From contig SPIB01000003.1 in assembly GCA_004535785.1 (NCBI GenBank), positions 1-64,000 of the forward strand: a DNA stretch of 64,000 nt, given 5' to 3'. Each line of letters starts with the position of its first letter. The stretch's first letter is position 1. The notes beneath the pieces were generated by a model. The model saw nothing but the letters and a program-made list of their open reading frames with translations, searched no databases and had not been told where the DNA came from. Source of the stretch: Gammaproteobacteria bacterium LSUCC0112 (GTDB lineage: Bacteria > Pseudomonadota > Gammaproteobacteria > Pseudomonadales > Pseudohongiellaceae). Shown piece by piece: positions 44,402-53,414 of the stretch. Made by a program: the position numbers and the translations under genes.

Positions 44402-45693
44402 TCTAAGCTAACCAATTTAGATGATCTTAAAACCCAAAGTATACGAAACCAATAAAATAGAAGCACAACACTACAAAGGAAAAGCGCTAGACAGAATCCC
44501 AGCAATCCGATATTGATTGAGAGAGGATATATAAGAATGCTATAAACGACTATGAATACAAATTGAGCACGCAATGACAAAGTAGGGTCATATACAGATG
44601 CAAAAGGTCGTGCCCACCAGTAGAAAACACCAATAGCGGTAGTAGAAAAGGAGAAAACAAATATCAGGTAATCTGTTGATTCAAAATTGAGATCTTGTAC
44701 GTTTCCGTATAAAAATAGCATGGTCAGCGTAATGATAAATATAGGGATAGAAACAATTATTAGAAGTTTTAGCGACCTATAAATCACATTTGTTATGGCA
44801 CTAAGTTTATTGTCTGCTAAACTTTTCGAAAAGGAGCGATATGAAAGGTTAATTATTGGGGCAATAGCAAAATTAAGAGGCATCGCGAATTGTTTTATTG
44901 TTGCATACAAGCCAACCACTTGGTTGCTAAACAGTATTGAGACTAGCAAGTTATCGACAGACTTGATAATCCCATTTAAGACAAAACTAGCGTAAGCCTT
45001 TTTGGTATATTTAGCATATTGTGTAAAGTGATCCTTAAAATTAGACTTATCAAAAAAAAGCCAATTTTTAATAAGATATTTCGCCGGGGCAACTAAAAAA
45101 ATCATGGAAATTGGAGCCGTCGATATCAACACTGCTATTATCACGTAATAGATTTCCTCCTCCTGAAGATAAATAAAAAAGTAAGTTAGTAATAGTAATT
45201 TTATTGTTTGCTCTAGAACACCCAAAAGCACGCTTTTTTTGTAACCATCATTGTTCAACCAGTAGGCAACAGAGAATGTTCTAATACTAAGAAAGAACGC
45301 ATAGACAAAATAATACGTGATGTAACTTGCATAAATTTCCCCATCAAATAATAAATCGATCAGATAGGCACCAAAAAGGTATGCAACTATAATCAACATT
45401 AGGCCAACTACTAGATCGATAGATAAGCTCAATAAAAGTATAGAAACCTTACTGTTGGTCGATGGTTTTTTGGATGAAAAATAAAAGTACGCTTCATTTG
45501 TGGGCACACTAATAACTCTGCTTGTAAATGTCTGAACAGCATTTAATGCCACCCAGATTCCATAAACACCGATGCCAGAATATTTCGTGATTATGAACAT
45601 AGTAACGAAACCGCTTATAAACTGGCTAGCATGACCTACATACCCAAACAACAAATCGAACAATCTATCCTTAGATATGCGAGTTAAAGACAT
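44398..45693 (-). CDS. Wzx-type flippase (MATE/MVF superfamily)
   Basis: 431 residues with about 12 membrane segments. Opening 'FGYVGHASQFISGFVTMFII' and the paired 6+6 helix layout fit polysaccharide-unit flippases, which move the undecaprenyl-linked repeat unit to the periplasm. Very AT-rich, like its neighbours. Confidence 0.82.
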   Translation of the reverse strand: MSLTRISKDRLFDLLFGYVGHASQFISGFVTMFIITKYSGIGVYGIWVALNAVQTFTSRVISVPTNEAYFYFSSKKPSTNSKVSILLLSLSIDLVVGLMLIIVAYLFGAYLIDLLFDGEIYASYITYYFVYAFFLSIRTFSVAYWLNNDGYKKSVLLGVLEQTIKLLLLTYFFIYLQEEEIYYVIIAVLISTAPISMIFLVAPAKYLIKNWLFFDKSNFKDHFTQYAKYTKKAYASFVLNGIIKSVDNLLVSILFSNQVVGLYATIKQFAMPLNFAIAPIINLSYRSFSKSLADNKLSAITNVIYRSLKLLIIVSIPIFIITLTMLFLYGNVQDLNFESTDYLIFVFSFSTTAIGVFYWWARPFASVYDPTLSLRAQFVFIVVYSILIYPLSINIGLLGFCLALFLCSVVLLFYWFRILWVLRSSKLVSLE

Positions 45694-45717
45694 AAATTTT
45701 ATATCCCAAAGAAAAAA

Positions 45718-46200
45718 CTATATTTTTCTTATAAAGACAGCTGGGACTCCCGAAAAAAGAGAATCATCGGGTATGTCAGATATTGCGACAGAGTTAGCTG
45801 ATAGAACGCTATTTAAACCCACTGTTACCCCTGGTGACACGACCGCACCTGATGCAAGCCACGCATTATCCTTAATATTTATTGCCAAGCCTAAATGCTC
45901 CCTGCGATTGTTCGTAGAGGTCAAGATAAGCTTTGATGTGTGAAGTCTAGAAAATGTAGACAACCGCACATTTTTTCCTATTGTTATCTTTTCTCTCAAC
46001 TCGAAAATCACGCCTTCATTTATGGTAGACCCCGCTTGAATCGTAAGTTTCTCAGGATCACCTACCCAATTGAACCTACCATAAACTTTCACGCTAGGGT
46101 CAATATCTGCTCCACAGAATCTTAACCAGAATAGAGAAAGACGGCATTCTAAAAGCCTTTTCAGAAAAGTTACCTTTCTAGCTATTCTCGAAATCATCAA
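45718..46200 (-). CDS. left-handed beta-helix acetyltransferase
   Basis: 160 residues with hexapeptide turns ('INIKDNAWLASGAVVSPGVT', 'VGLNSVLSANSVAISDIPDD') and the WcaF/LacA-like end 'FSGVPAVFIRKI'. It probably O-acetylates a sugar of the repeat unit with acetyl-CoA. The 211-bp gap upstream (46201-46411) contains nothing recognised. Confidence 0.82.
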   Translation of the reverse strand: MMISRIARKVTFLKRLLECRLSLFWLRFCGADIDPSVKVYGRFNWVGDPEKLTIQAGSTINEGVIFELREKITIGKNVRLSTFSRLHTSKLILTSTNNRREHLGLAINIKDNAWLASGAVVSPGVTVGLNSVLSANSVAISDIPDDSLFSGVPAVFIRKI

Positions 46201-46411
46201 GCACCCAATTTAATTTATCAATACCACCATTCCGGCAGTAACACATTTAATCCTAGCAGCCAAAAAAAATAATATTCTAGTCTTCCACATATCAATAGTT
46301 AGTTTATTAAAGCTTTCAACCTAATGAAATGCAAGCTGTCGAAACTTAAGACTACCCTTTATACAACTCTAATTCATTTAGTTAATTGATCATGCTTGTA
46401 GCCAGAATCTG

Positions 46412-47329
46412 CTAAGTTAAGATCGTTGACATCCACATGTAGAATTTGATGTATATTTTCCTCACATACAATTTTATTTGAGAGTCAAATCTTTTGTTTG
46501 ATTGAAAAAAGACTTGCTCAACCTGCCTAGCTACAGAGTCTGAAACAAACAAATCTGAAGCGCAAGTTACAATTTTAGGGTGCTTTTCAGCCATTACAGT
46601 ACAGTTTGCCAAAACTGATCGAGCTAATTTATCAATGTGATCTTGGAATTGCTTTTTCTTTCCAGGCCGGCTTAGTTGAATCCGATAATTTTCTTCATAC
46701 CACTCATATTTTCTTACAAAATCAGATTCTGTTTCCGCACCAAGCAAATCATAAAAAATAGGACATCCAGCAATTTTGAATCCGTAATACTTTGTAATCT
46801 TAAACTTGAATATCCCATTTGAAATACAATCTATGCCTAATTTCATCTTGTTAATATAATTTAGATTATAAATGTTAGGTATAATCGCGTTCTCGTTAAA
46901 CACAACATTCCCAAGCACAAACGAACGTCTACTCCAACCGATAGCACATCTTTTTTTTGCTAGATACTCTAAATAATCATAGAGTACTGCACGGTCTTCG
47001 ATTGCAATCACTGAGTTGATTGATCCTACAAATGCAAAGTCATATCCATAGTCCTTTGCCATTAAAGCCCCAAACCCTATTGCATTGTATATCTTCCATA
47101 CATCAAAAATTTCATCCCCTTCATTGTTTTGAGCGAAAATAGCGGTAGGCTCGACTACAACTTCAACATTATCAAAATCGAGGGCGAGTCCAATATTCTC
47201 TGCAGTAGTTGTGACTAAGAACACCTTGTCAAAAACTTGTGCGAAAGAATAAACAGCTAGTTTCCAATGATATTGGTAACCCATTTTATCCAATGGTCCA
47301 ATGGGTATGATCGCTACTACCTTGGTCAC
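46412..47329 (-). CDS. putative GT-A-like glycosyltransferase
   Basis: 305 residues, beginning 'MTKVVAIIPIGPLDKMGYQY'; the N-terminal pattern suggests a nucleotide-binding GT-A fold but no clear D-x-D is evident. The family is not recognised with certainty. Its start lies 50 bp downstream (transcriptionally) of a hexanucleotide tandem repeat (47379-47420), raising the possibility of variable expression. Confidence 0.5.
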   Translation of the reverse strand: MTKVVAIIPIGPLDKMGYQYHWKLAVYSFAQVFDKVFLVTTTAENIGLALDFDNVEVVVEPTAIFAQNNEGDEIFDVWKIYNAIGFGALMAKDYGYDFAFVGSINSVIAIEDRAVLYDYLEYLAKKRCAIGWSRRSFVLGNVVFNENAIIPNIYNLNYINKMKLGIDCISNGIFKFKITKYYGFKIAGCPIFYDLLGAETESDFVRKYEWYEENYRIQLSRPGKKKQFQDHIDKLARSVLANCTVMAEKHPKIVTCASDLFVSDSVARQVEQVFFQSNKRFDSQIKLYVRKIYIKFYMWMSTILT

Positions 47330-47378
47330 ATGATTCCCTCAACAATACTAGATGACTTCACTGTATTGGCTTCAATTA

Positions 47379-47420
47379 CTAATGCTAATGCTAATGCTAA
47401 TGCTAATGCTAATGCTAATT
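47379..47420. repeat. hexanucleotide tandem repeat (CTAATG)n
   Basis: Six perfect CTAATG units and one imperfect unit (CTAATT), in the leader of the minus-strand gene at 46412-47329. Slippage would change the spacing between promoter/RBS elements and the start codon by multiples of 6 bp. Confidence 0.9.
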
Positions 47421-47477
47421 AAAAGGTCAAAGTCCCTCAAAAACCATTTTTCTTATCAGACCCGAATCTCTTAATAT

Positions 47478-48575
47478 TCAATTAGCTTTTCGTACTTCTT
47501 TTATAACCATAGCAAGTTGTTGAGCACTAATATGCGGGCCTATCGGGAGGCTTAAAACTTCGTCATGTATTAGCTCCGATATAGGAAATGAACCTTTAAC
47601 ATGACCTAAATCAGTATATGCACCTTGAAGATGAGGTGGTATCGGATAATGAATTAACACTCCGATTCCATTTGAATTTAGAATCTTGTGAAGTAGATCG
47701 CGATCAACATGCCGCACCACAAAGAGATGCCATACTGGTTCAGCCCAATCGGGTACAACGGGTGTTAGGAATTTTCCACCAGATAGTTCCTTTAAATATC
47801 TCGCGGCAATCTCGGCACGACGCAAATTCCACTGATCAAGATTCTCTAATTTTACCCTCAGAATTGCTGCCTGCAATTCATCAAGCCTAGAATTAAAACC
47901 TTTAACTTCATTATGATATTTTATATGAGAACCATAATTGCAAAGCATCCTAACCCTATCTGCAAGATCGGCATCATTGGTAGTTACTGCGCCACCATCA
48001 CCGATCGCCCCAAGATTTTTCCCTGGGTAAAAACTAAAACCAGCTGCGTCACCTAACCCCCCTACTCTGCGACCTTTGTAGCGAGCGCCATGCGCCTGAG
48101 CCGCATCTTCTATAACTTTGATCCCGTGTTTCTTTGCTATAACACTAATCGGATCCATGTCAGCAGGTTGTCCGTATAAATGAACGACAATAATGGCTTT
48201 AGTACGTGAGGTTATAGCCAGCTCGACTTTCATTGGATCTATGTTGTAAGTTGCCAAGTCTGGTTCTACTGGCACTGGAGTGGCACCAGAATAACTTACC
48301 GCCAGCCAAGTGGCGATATACGTGTTAGACGGCACAATTACTTCATCTCCTGCACCTATCCCGAATGCACGTAATATTAAGTGCAATGCATCTAGCCCAT
48401 TGCCAACGCCGACACTGTGTGACACTTGACAATATTCTGAAAATTCTTCTTCGAACTGTTCTACCTCTTTACCCAATATGTAAGAACCACTTTCAAGAAC
48501 TCTGTCGTAGGCTTTTTGCAAATCTTTTCGTAGCTCTTCGTGTGCACTCTTTAAATCAAGAAATGGAATTTTCAT
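47478..48575 (-). CDS. fdtB: sugar 3-aminotransferase (FdtB-like, DegT/EryC1 family)
   Basis: 365 residues. PLP-dependent with lysine in '[15 protein letters not shown]' (Lys186) and '[20 protein letters not shown]'. With the FdtA-like gene immediately upstream (1-bp overlap), it most likely makes dTDP-3-amino-3,6-dideoxy-hexose from the 3-keto sugar. Close relatives act on other keto sugars, so the exact product is inferred. Confidence 0.85.
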   Translation of the reverse strand: MKIPFLDLKSAHEELRKDLQKAYDRVLESGSYILGKEVEQFEEEFSEYCQVSHSVGVGNGLDALHLILRAFGIGAGDEVIVPSNTYIATWLAVSYSGATPVPVEPDLATYNIDPMKVELAITSRTKAIIVVHLYGQPADMDPISVIAKKHGIKVIEDAAQAHGARYKGRRVGGLGDAAGFSFYPGKNLGAIGDGGAVTTNDADLADRVRMLCNYGSHIKYHNEVKGFNSRLDELQAAILRVKLENLDQWNLRRAEIAARYLKELSGGKFLTPVVPDWAEPVWHLFVVRHVDRDLLHKILNSNGIGVLIHYPIPPHLQGAYTDLGHVKGSFPISELIHDEVLSLPIGPHISAQQLAMVIKEVRKAN

Positions 48576-48985
48576 TATTTTTTACTAGCTACAGAAAGAA
48601 AATCAGAGTATTCGCGTAAGTAGTCTGACTCATCGTAGCATTCAGATGCCAGAACCATGCAAACTCCGCCGGAGGAAAAATTATCTAAGGTACGCCACAT
48701 CATTGGACAAATATACAATCCATAATATGAACGATTCATATGGTAACGACGTTGTCGACTACCGTCATCAAGAACAATATCAAAACTACCTGACATAGCA
48801 ATGACAAACTGGTGTAGGTTTTTATGGGCATGAGCGCCACGATCTGAACCTCCAGGAACGTCATATAGGTAGTAAACACGCTTTATACTGAAAGGAATAT
48901 GAAATTCGCCCTCAACAAATGTGAGACTGCCTCGTGGATCAGTTATCTTCGGTAATTCAATTAGTCTGCAATCGTTAAGTGGCAT
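48575..48985 (-). CDS. fdtA: FdtA/WxcM-like cupin sugar isomerase
   Basis: 136 residues. '[20 protein letters not shown]', '[20 protein letters not shown]' and '[20 protein letters not shown]' are the signature of dTDP-4-keto-6-deoxyglucose 3,4-ketoisomerases; the H-A-H is the catalytic pair. It supplies the substrate of the aminotransferase. RmlA/RmlB for the dTDP sugar are not in this window. Confidence 0.87.
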   Translation of the reverse strand: MPLNDCRLIELPKITDPRGSLTFVEGEFHIPFSIKRVYYLYDVPGGSDRGAHAHKNLHQFVIAMSGSFDIVLDDGSRQRRYHMNRSYYGLYICPMMWRTLDNFSSGGVCMVLASECYDESDYLREYSDFLSVASKK

Positions 48986-49938
48986 CTATTTGTGCTCAAG
49001 TCAATTTTGTAAAAGTCATGGACAACACCACGTGCACCAAAACCTTCTTTTTGCGAAATTAGCCCGAAGTTAAGAACCCTACCTTCGCTCTCAGTCGAAA
49101 CACCAAAGTCAAAATATTTTTTTTTGTTATAAATATTCTTTATCAAATGGTCTACTAAGAAATCCAATGCACCCACACTACGACCGATTTCACTATTAGC
49201 CAAATACTGCGTATGAGCGACAAATGTTGTTTCATAAATGACGGTACCAGACACTATCTCGTTGTCTATACTTGCAGTAAAACACTTGATAGCTTCAGGA
49301 AATTTCTTCTTGAGAAGCGTAATTTCATTCAAACTGTGAGTTGGTTTAGCTAAGTGATAAGATGCCAAAACTCTCTCGAGCAAACTCCAAAAATTTTCAA
49401 ACTCAGTCACTTCCTGTATTACAATCTCAAATTTTTTTGCCCGATTGACAGACCACTTTCTCCCTTTAGTATAGGAAACCTCGCAACTTAGGTCGATAAC
49501 AGAACTAATATCTCGTCTGTACAGATCAGCATTTAATAAAAATAGAGCATAAAGGTCTTCTTGAGCAGGGTATTCAGTATAAAAATCTGGAGTTCTTTTA
49601 TAAAAAATAGTATCTATCTCGCCGCGACGCTGGAGAAACTCTATCATCGCCACAAATATCTCTAATACTTTCCGAGCTGTTTCTCTGCGTGATATAAGCA
49701 ACCCACCAAACGACAATCCTTGATGACTATGCAGAGCACGATTTTTGATGTTTGCCGGAAACAGGCCGATCAAGTGGTTTTTTTCATCATAAAACATTAA
49801 GGAATAGTCGACAAATCGATCCGAATGATATTCCATATAATCACGCTTAAACATAAAGTGATTATTTTTTGCAGAGTCAAGAAATTCGTCCCACTCTTTC
49901 CGATTACCGCATTCATAACGAGCGACACTGGTATTCAT
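48961..49938 (-). CDS. GNAT/FemAB-like N-acyltransferase
   Basis: 325 residues with a duplicated GNAT-like fold; 'RKWSVNRAKKFEIVIQEVTE' and 'SVGALDFLVDHLIKNIYNKK' resemble the acyltransferases found beside fdtA/fdtB. It probably acylates the 3-amino sugar made by FdtB, with acetyl or another acyl group. Overlaps fdtA by 25 bp. Confidence 0.68.
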   Translation of the reverse strand: MNTSVARYECGNRKEWDEFLDSAKNNHFMFKRDYMEYHSDRFVDYSLMFYDEKNHLIGLFPANIKNRALHSHQGLSFGGLLISRRETARKVLEIFVAMIEFLQRRGEIDTIFYKRTPDFYTEYPAQEDLYALFLLNADLYRRDISSVIDLSCEVSYTKGRKWSVNRAKKFEIVIQEVTEFENFWSLLERVLASYHLAKPTHSLNEITLLKKKFPEAIKCFTASIDNEIVSGTVIYETTFVAHTQYLANSEIGRSVGALDFLVDHLIKNIYNKKKYFDFGVSTESEGRVLNFGLISQKEGFGARGVVHDFYKIDLSTNRCHLTIAD

Positions 49939-50864
49939 GCTTGAACTTCATCTAAATACGCATAACCAAAGCCATTTTTACCCATGTCATTGCCGTTATA
50001 AAACATAAAAGTTTTACCTTTGCGAGTTTTGATAACAGATGGATAGCTAAGATGCCTAGAATCCCAGCCCGAATCAGATACTCGGATACCTAAAAGAGAA
50101 TCATTTCTCTCCCAGTTTATGCCATCAATTGACGTTGCTTGACCAGCATGGTACCTACCATCTGTCGTGCCGTAAGTGAAGTTCATGACATATACATCAC
50201 CTAATTTGTAAACCCTGGGCCGTCCGATTCGATATTCTTTATTTGCGTTATTATTGCTAATTACTTTTATACCCTTTGTGAAAGAAATGCCGTCACTGCT
50301 TTCAGCATAGTTTATGTCATATTTAGGATATAACGTTCCATTTATCGGCATCCATCCATTTCCCACGGCATACCAAGCTTTGAATTTTCCGGATTCATAC
50401 ATGATCGAATGTATTGCCCTAATATACCTACCTTCATCATGCCGATCCATGATTGGCACTTCAGTAACTCTCTGAAAGGAGCAACCACCATCTTGGCTAC
50501 ATGCCAAACCAGAATACGCCAAAAATTTTGCGTTCTTTACTAACTGAAATCCAACAAAGTACATAAAGATTTCGTTTCCTAGGTTTATTAGATCGCCTAG
50601 TATTATTCCATTATCGTCAAACATACCTGGAGCGCCGATATCTAAGACTGGTTTTTCCGAAACCCCCTTGACCTTATGTGGGCATTCTGAGTCTACATCA
50701 ATGAATCCGATTCTCCCCACACCATTCTCATCGCGAAAGCTTGCGTAAACCCTAATTGTTTCGTCATCAATTTCTAAAGGTGTCGGGGTTAAACCTGAAT
50801 TATCTCTCCAGCTACCGTCGAAAGGTGGCTGGTAGATTAGTCCTCTCTTAATCCATTTTGGCAT
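49935..50864 (-). CDS. five-bladed beta-propeller protein, glycosidase-like
   Basis: 309 residues. Repeated 'YSGLACSQDGGCSFQR', 'YAESSDGISFTKG' and 'QATSIDGINWERN' blades, with acidic residues in 'MYFVGFQLV' and 'DEGRYIRAIHS' regions, resemble the GH43/GH32/GH130 five-blade fold. No signal peptide, so it probably acts in the cytoplasm, perhaps as a phosphorylase or carbohydrate-binding/transfer enzyme. Confidence 0.6.
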   Translation of the reverse strand: MPKWIKRGLIYQPPFDGSWRDNSGLTPTPLEIDDETIRVYASFRDENGVGRIGFIDVDSECPHKVKGVSEKPVLDIGAPGMFDDNGIILGDLINLGNEIFMYFVGFQLVKNAKFLAYSGLACSQDGGCSFQRVTEVPIMDRHDEGRYIRAIHSIMYESGKFKAWYAVGNGWMPINGTLYPKYDINYAESSDGISFTKGIKVISNNNANKEYRIGRPRVYKLGDVYVMNFTYGTTDGRYHAGQATSIDGINWERNDSLLGIRVSDSGWDSRHLSYPSVIKTRKGKTFMFYNGNDMGKNGFGYAYLDEVQA

Positions 50865-51539
50865 TTAACTTACCTTGCAGAATCGTTTGGCAGAAATATT
50901 CCTTTTCACTGCAGGATTTCCTACGTAAAACCCATCAGCTTCTGTGCTTTTGTTTACTATAGTACCCATACCAATGAAATTATCTAAACCTACTGTTATC
51001 CCATCTGCAAAGGCTGCATTCACTCCAATAAAGCTATACGCACCAATGCGACAAAAACCAGAAATTACGACATGTGAAGTGATGAAACAATGATTTTCAA
51101 TAATTGTACGATGCCCAACATGATTACCGCTCCACAAAACAACGTTATCACCAATTTTGGTAAATGGTTGTAAAGTGTTGTCCTCCAGTATTAGGCAATT
51201 CTCACCTATTTCCACATTTTTCCACACAAACGCGTGGCTACTGACATAGCTAGCTAGCTTGAATCCGAGTTCTTTCACTCGATTATAAATTGAGGCCCTG
51301 TCTCTATTTAAATGCCCAGACCCCATAGCAACAAAAGCATAAAATTCATCAGGGCTATAGTAATTTTTCATTTCGTCAATTGCCAACAAAGGTAATCCGT
51401 TGAATGTAGATTCAACCACAAACTCTTTATCAGCAAAAAAAGCGACAACTTCATATTCAGAATCATTAGCAAAATATTCATATGCAAGTATCCCTGTTTC
51501 ACCAATACCTACTATGAGTAACTTTTTATCTTTTATCAT
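50865..51539 (-). CDS. NeuD/PglD-like sugar O- or N-acyltransferase
   Basis: 224 residues. N-terminal Rossmann-like substrate domain ('KKLLIVGIGETGILAYEYFA', about 5-85) and C-terminal left-handed beta-helix ('GENCLILEDNTLQPFTKIGD', 'GAYSFIGVNAAFADGITVGL'). NeuD/PglD relatives acetylate amino sugars with acetyl-CoA. First gene of the long minus-strand operon behind the ops-like leader. Confidence 0.82.
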   Translation of the reverse strand: MIKDKKLLIVGIGETGILAYEYFANDSEYEVVAFFADKEFVVESTFNGLPLLAIDEMKNYYSPDEFYAFVAMGSGHLNRDRASIYNRVKELGFKLASYVSSHAFVWKNVEIGENCLILEDNTLQPFTKIGDNVVLWSGNHVGHRTIIENHCFITSHVVISGFCRIGAYSFIGVNAAFADGITVGLDNFIGMGTIVNKSTEADGFYVGNPAVKRNISAKRFCKVS

Positions 51540-51800
51540 GGTATCAAACTCACGAATTTAATTTGGGCTCCCACCAAAGAGCTAATGATTACCGACTATG
51601 GCCATGCATAAATTTGGTAGAAAACTAATTATCATAAATGTACCGTTTAAATGCACCTATGCAATTCAACCCCTAAAGCAGATTTTTTAAATTGTCAAGC
51701 CAATTTTTTTTCAACTGACTTCAGACTGTATTTACGTCTAGTCGCAAACCATCAAAGCAGGCACTCAGAATCAAAAGCACAACTATCAGATTAATGAGCT

Positions 51801-51811
51801 GGCTACCGCCC
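51801..51811 (-). promoter_or_regulatory. ops-like (JUMPstart) element
   Basis: Reads GGCGGTAGCC on the minus strand, matching the ops core GGCGGTAG(C/T) that recruits RfaH to paused RNA polymerase. GGC-GGTA-GCC can form the short non-template hairpin. It lies about 260 bp ahead of the first polysaccharide gene and next to the RfaH gene itself. Confidence 0.65.
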
Positions 51812-51859
51812 TGCCCGTGCATTACTGCAGCATCTGGGAGAGTAGTACTTGTTAACCTG

Positions 51860-51892
51860 GGGGTCGCAGCTGCCTTTGGCACCTTCGACCCC
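51860..51892. repeat. hairpin resembling a decayed GTCGGAG repeat
   Basis: GGGGTCG (51860-51866) pairs with CGACCCC (51886-51892), and an inner TGCC/GGCA stem surrounds a TTT loop. The outer seven bases match the dispersed repeat arm; the rest differs. It sits 4 bp past the rfaH stop and might help end rfaH transcripts, though no T-run follows. Confidence 0.5.
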
Positions 51893-51896
51893 GCAC

Positions 51897-52400
51897 TTAT
51901 CCCGCCTTGGCCAACTGCCCGGCGGGGAACGCAATCATTTGCTCACTGTGCAAAATGGTCATCAGCACAATAATGCGCTCATCCGATGTCACCGCTTTGA
52001 CGATGGCATCGATATGCTTGAAACAGCCTTCCATAATCTGCACACGATCACCCGCCCTGAACAGGGCCGTGGGCACCTGATCAGCGCTGTACTGTTGTTG
52101 CAGGCTCTGCACCAGATCATCCGGCACAATGTGCGGGCTGCCATTAAAGCTCACCAGGCGGCTGACGCCCCGGGTGGCATGCAGCGCACGCCAGTTGCTG
52201 GCCGGGTTTAACCGGATAAATACATAACCGGGGAACACCGCTTCCACGCGCACAATGCGTTGTCGGCGAATGATGCGTTCGGCACGAATCTCGGGCGAGT
52301 AAATCTCAAACCCTTGATTGATCAGGTGCTCTTCCGCGCGCGTTTGCTGGTTGGGTTTGCATTGCAGCAGGTACCAGTTCATGTCGCTCACGGTGCTCAC
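51897..52400 (-). CDS. rfaH: RfaH, transcription antitermination protein
   Basis: About 167 residues from a GTG that overlaps the preceding stop (GTGA), or 161 from ATG 52382, which gives the canonical 'MNWYLLQCKPNQQTRAEEHL' RfaH start. NGN domain (about 7-105, 'EAVFPGYVFIRLNPASNWRA') and C-terminal KOW-type domain ('FRAGDRVQIMEGCFKHIDAI'). RfaH binds RNA polymerase at ops sites and promotes full-length transcription of long surface-polysaccharide operons. Confidence 0.9.
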   Translation of the reverse strand: MSTVSDMNWYLLQCKPNQQTRAEEHLINQGFEIYSPEIRAERIIRRQRIVRVEAVFPGYVFIRLNPASNWRALHATRGVSRLVSFNGSPHIVPDDLVQSLQQQYSADQVPTALFRAGDRVQIMEGCFKHIDAIVKAVTSDERIIVLMTILHSEQMIAFPAGQLAKAG

Positions 52401-52726
52401 TCAGCGGCGCTCCCCAGCTCTCTGCGGATTTCTTCAATCTCGGCCTGCAGGGCTTCGTATTCGGCAATTTTGCGCTGGAGAAAGCGTTTGGTGAGGGCGG
52501 CTTTGTTTTCGATGCCAGCGGGCGTCAGCACGTACAGGTAGCGCCCTTTATGCTGGCTCTGGCTGAAGTTTTTGGCTTTGATCAGGCCCTTTTCGATCAG
52601 TGCCTGCAAGCAGAAGTTGATCTTGCCCAGACTGACGCCCAGCTCCTCGGCCAGCTGCCGCTGGCTGATGTCTGGATTGGCTTCCAGCTTCTTGAGGATC
52701 TTGTAGCGCGCGTCGTCGGTTAGCAT
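52397..52726 (-). CDS. MarR-family EPS-associated transcriptional regulator
   Basis: 109 residues. A winged helix ('NPDISQRQLAEELGVSLGKI', 'NFCLQALIEKGLIKAKNF') is followed by a C-terminal coiled coil ('RKIAEYEALQAEIEEIRREL'). It matches the small EPS-associated MarR regulators commonly found next to RfaH-like genes in exopolysaccharide loci. Transcribed together with rfaH. Confidence 0.88.
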   Translation of the reverse strand: MLTDDARYKILKKLEANPDISQRQLAEELGVSLGKINFCLQALIEKGLIKAKNFSQSQHKGRYLYVLTPAGIENKAALTKRFLQRKIAEYEALQAEIEEIRRELGSAAE

Positions 52727-52748
52727 GGTTTGTAGTTTTTTGTATTGT

Positions 52749-52763
52749 GTTCAATCGTTGAAC
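52749..52763. promoter_or_regulatory. inverted repeat upstream of the MarR-type gene
   Basis: GTTCAATCGTTGAAC is a 15-bp inverted repeat with a three-base centre, about 22 bp upstream of the MarR-type start. A likely autoregulatory operator, inferred from position only. Confidence 0.45.
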
Positions 52764-52840
52764 GGATAGTAACCTTGTGGCTGGTGGCTGGCAATAGCCT
52801 GAATGGGTGTGTTTTGGGGTAGGTGGTGGCCTGTCTGCTA

Positions 52841-52855
52841 TAACCAGATTGGTTA
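52841..52855. promoter_or_regulatory. inverted repeat upstream of truncated toxin
   Basis: TAACCA-GAT-TGGTTA, a perfect inverted repeat. It lies within a 33-bp segment (52833-52865) that resembles 57906-57936, the region upstream of the HigBA pair. Confidence 0.5.
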
Positions 52856-52912
52856 GCCATCAACATCACCATAAATAAGGCGTCTATATATCATGGTTAA
52901 GCGGATGACAAA

Positions 52913-53086
52913 ATGCACACAAACATGCGAGGTTTTCCGTCCCAACGAATTTTTGTTGTTTGCATAGACGGTTACGTTTATTTGGCACCTTATGTGGAAT
53001 CCGATGATGAGATATTCCTTAAAACCATCATCCCAAGCCGAAAATTCACCAAATTGTACCTGGGAGTCCAAGATGAGAGACCATAA
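52913..53086 (+). pseudogene. N-terminally truncated toxin
   Basis: About 57 residues: 'MRGFPSQRIFVVCIDGYVYL' then 'SDDEIFLKTIIPSRKFTKLY'. This looks like the C-terminal half of a ~90-residue BrnT-like toxin; an in-frame TAA at 52898 blocks extension, and no N-terminal half is found upstream. It overlaps the antitoxin start by 14 bp, as in an operon. Confidence 0.6.
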
Positions 53087-53372
53087 ATTGACCCTGGATG
53101 AGCAGACATTGCTTGACTCATTAGAGGCAGGCCAATACGCGTCGGTGTTGACGGCTGCACGGAAAAAAGAGCTAGAAACGGCAGCCGAGCGCACCTTTCG
53201 AAAAGATAAGCGTATCAATATCCGTATCTCCACTACGGACTTGTTAGCTATACAAACAGCAGCGGTAGAACAAGGCATCCCCTACCAGACGCTGGCGTCG
53301 AGTATTCTCCACAAATATCTTTCCGGATCGCTGCAGGATCTGACGGTGGAGCGGGCTGCGCGCAAGCGTTAG
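53073..53372 (+). CDS. ribbon-helix-helix antitoxin
   Basis: About 99 residues from ATG 53073, chosen because GGGAG lies just before it. 'KDKRINIRISTTDLLAIQTA' followed by 'AVEQGIPYQTLASSILHKYL' is a CopG/BrnA-type DNA-binding motif. An N-terminal acidic/helical segment would contact the toxin. It appears intact although its toxin partner is shortened. Confidence 0.78.
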   Translation: MRDHKLTLDEQTLLDSLEAGQYASVLTAARKKELETAAERTFRKDKRINIRISTTDLLAIQTAAVEQGIPYQTLASSILHKYLSGSLQDLTVERAARKR

Positions 53373-53389
53373 CAAGATTGGTTGGTTTA

Positions 53390-53414
53390 GGGTCGGAGGT
53401 ATACCTCCGACCCC
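53390..53414. repeat. GTCGGAG repeat, GGTATACC centre
   Basis: A single-arm palindrome, GGTCGGAGGT/ACCTCCGACC. First intact copy to the right of the polysaccharide locus. Its centre matches the copy at 22848 to the left of that locus. Confidence 0.85.

Larger units (their letters stand above)
51540..51896 (-). promoter_or_regulatory. leader of the polysaccharide operon
   Basis: 357 bases between rfaH and the first polysaccharide gene, no coding sequence. It contains an ops-like element near 51801 and a hairpin at 51860-51892. From about 51590 to 51770 it is AT-rich. Transcription is expected to run to lower coordinates, so this is the untranslated leader and promoter region. Confidence 0.6.

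Noticed and set aside
47379-47420. Short CRISPR-like array
   Set aside because: It is an uninterrupted hexamer with no spacers and no cas genes nearby.
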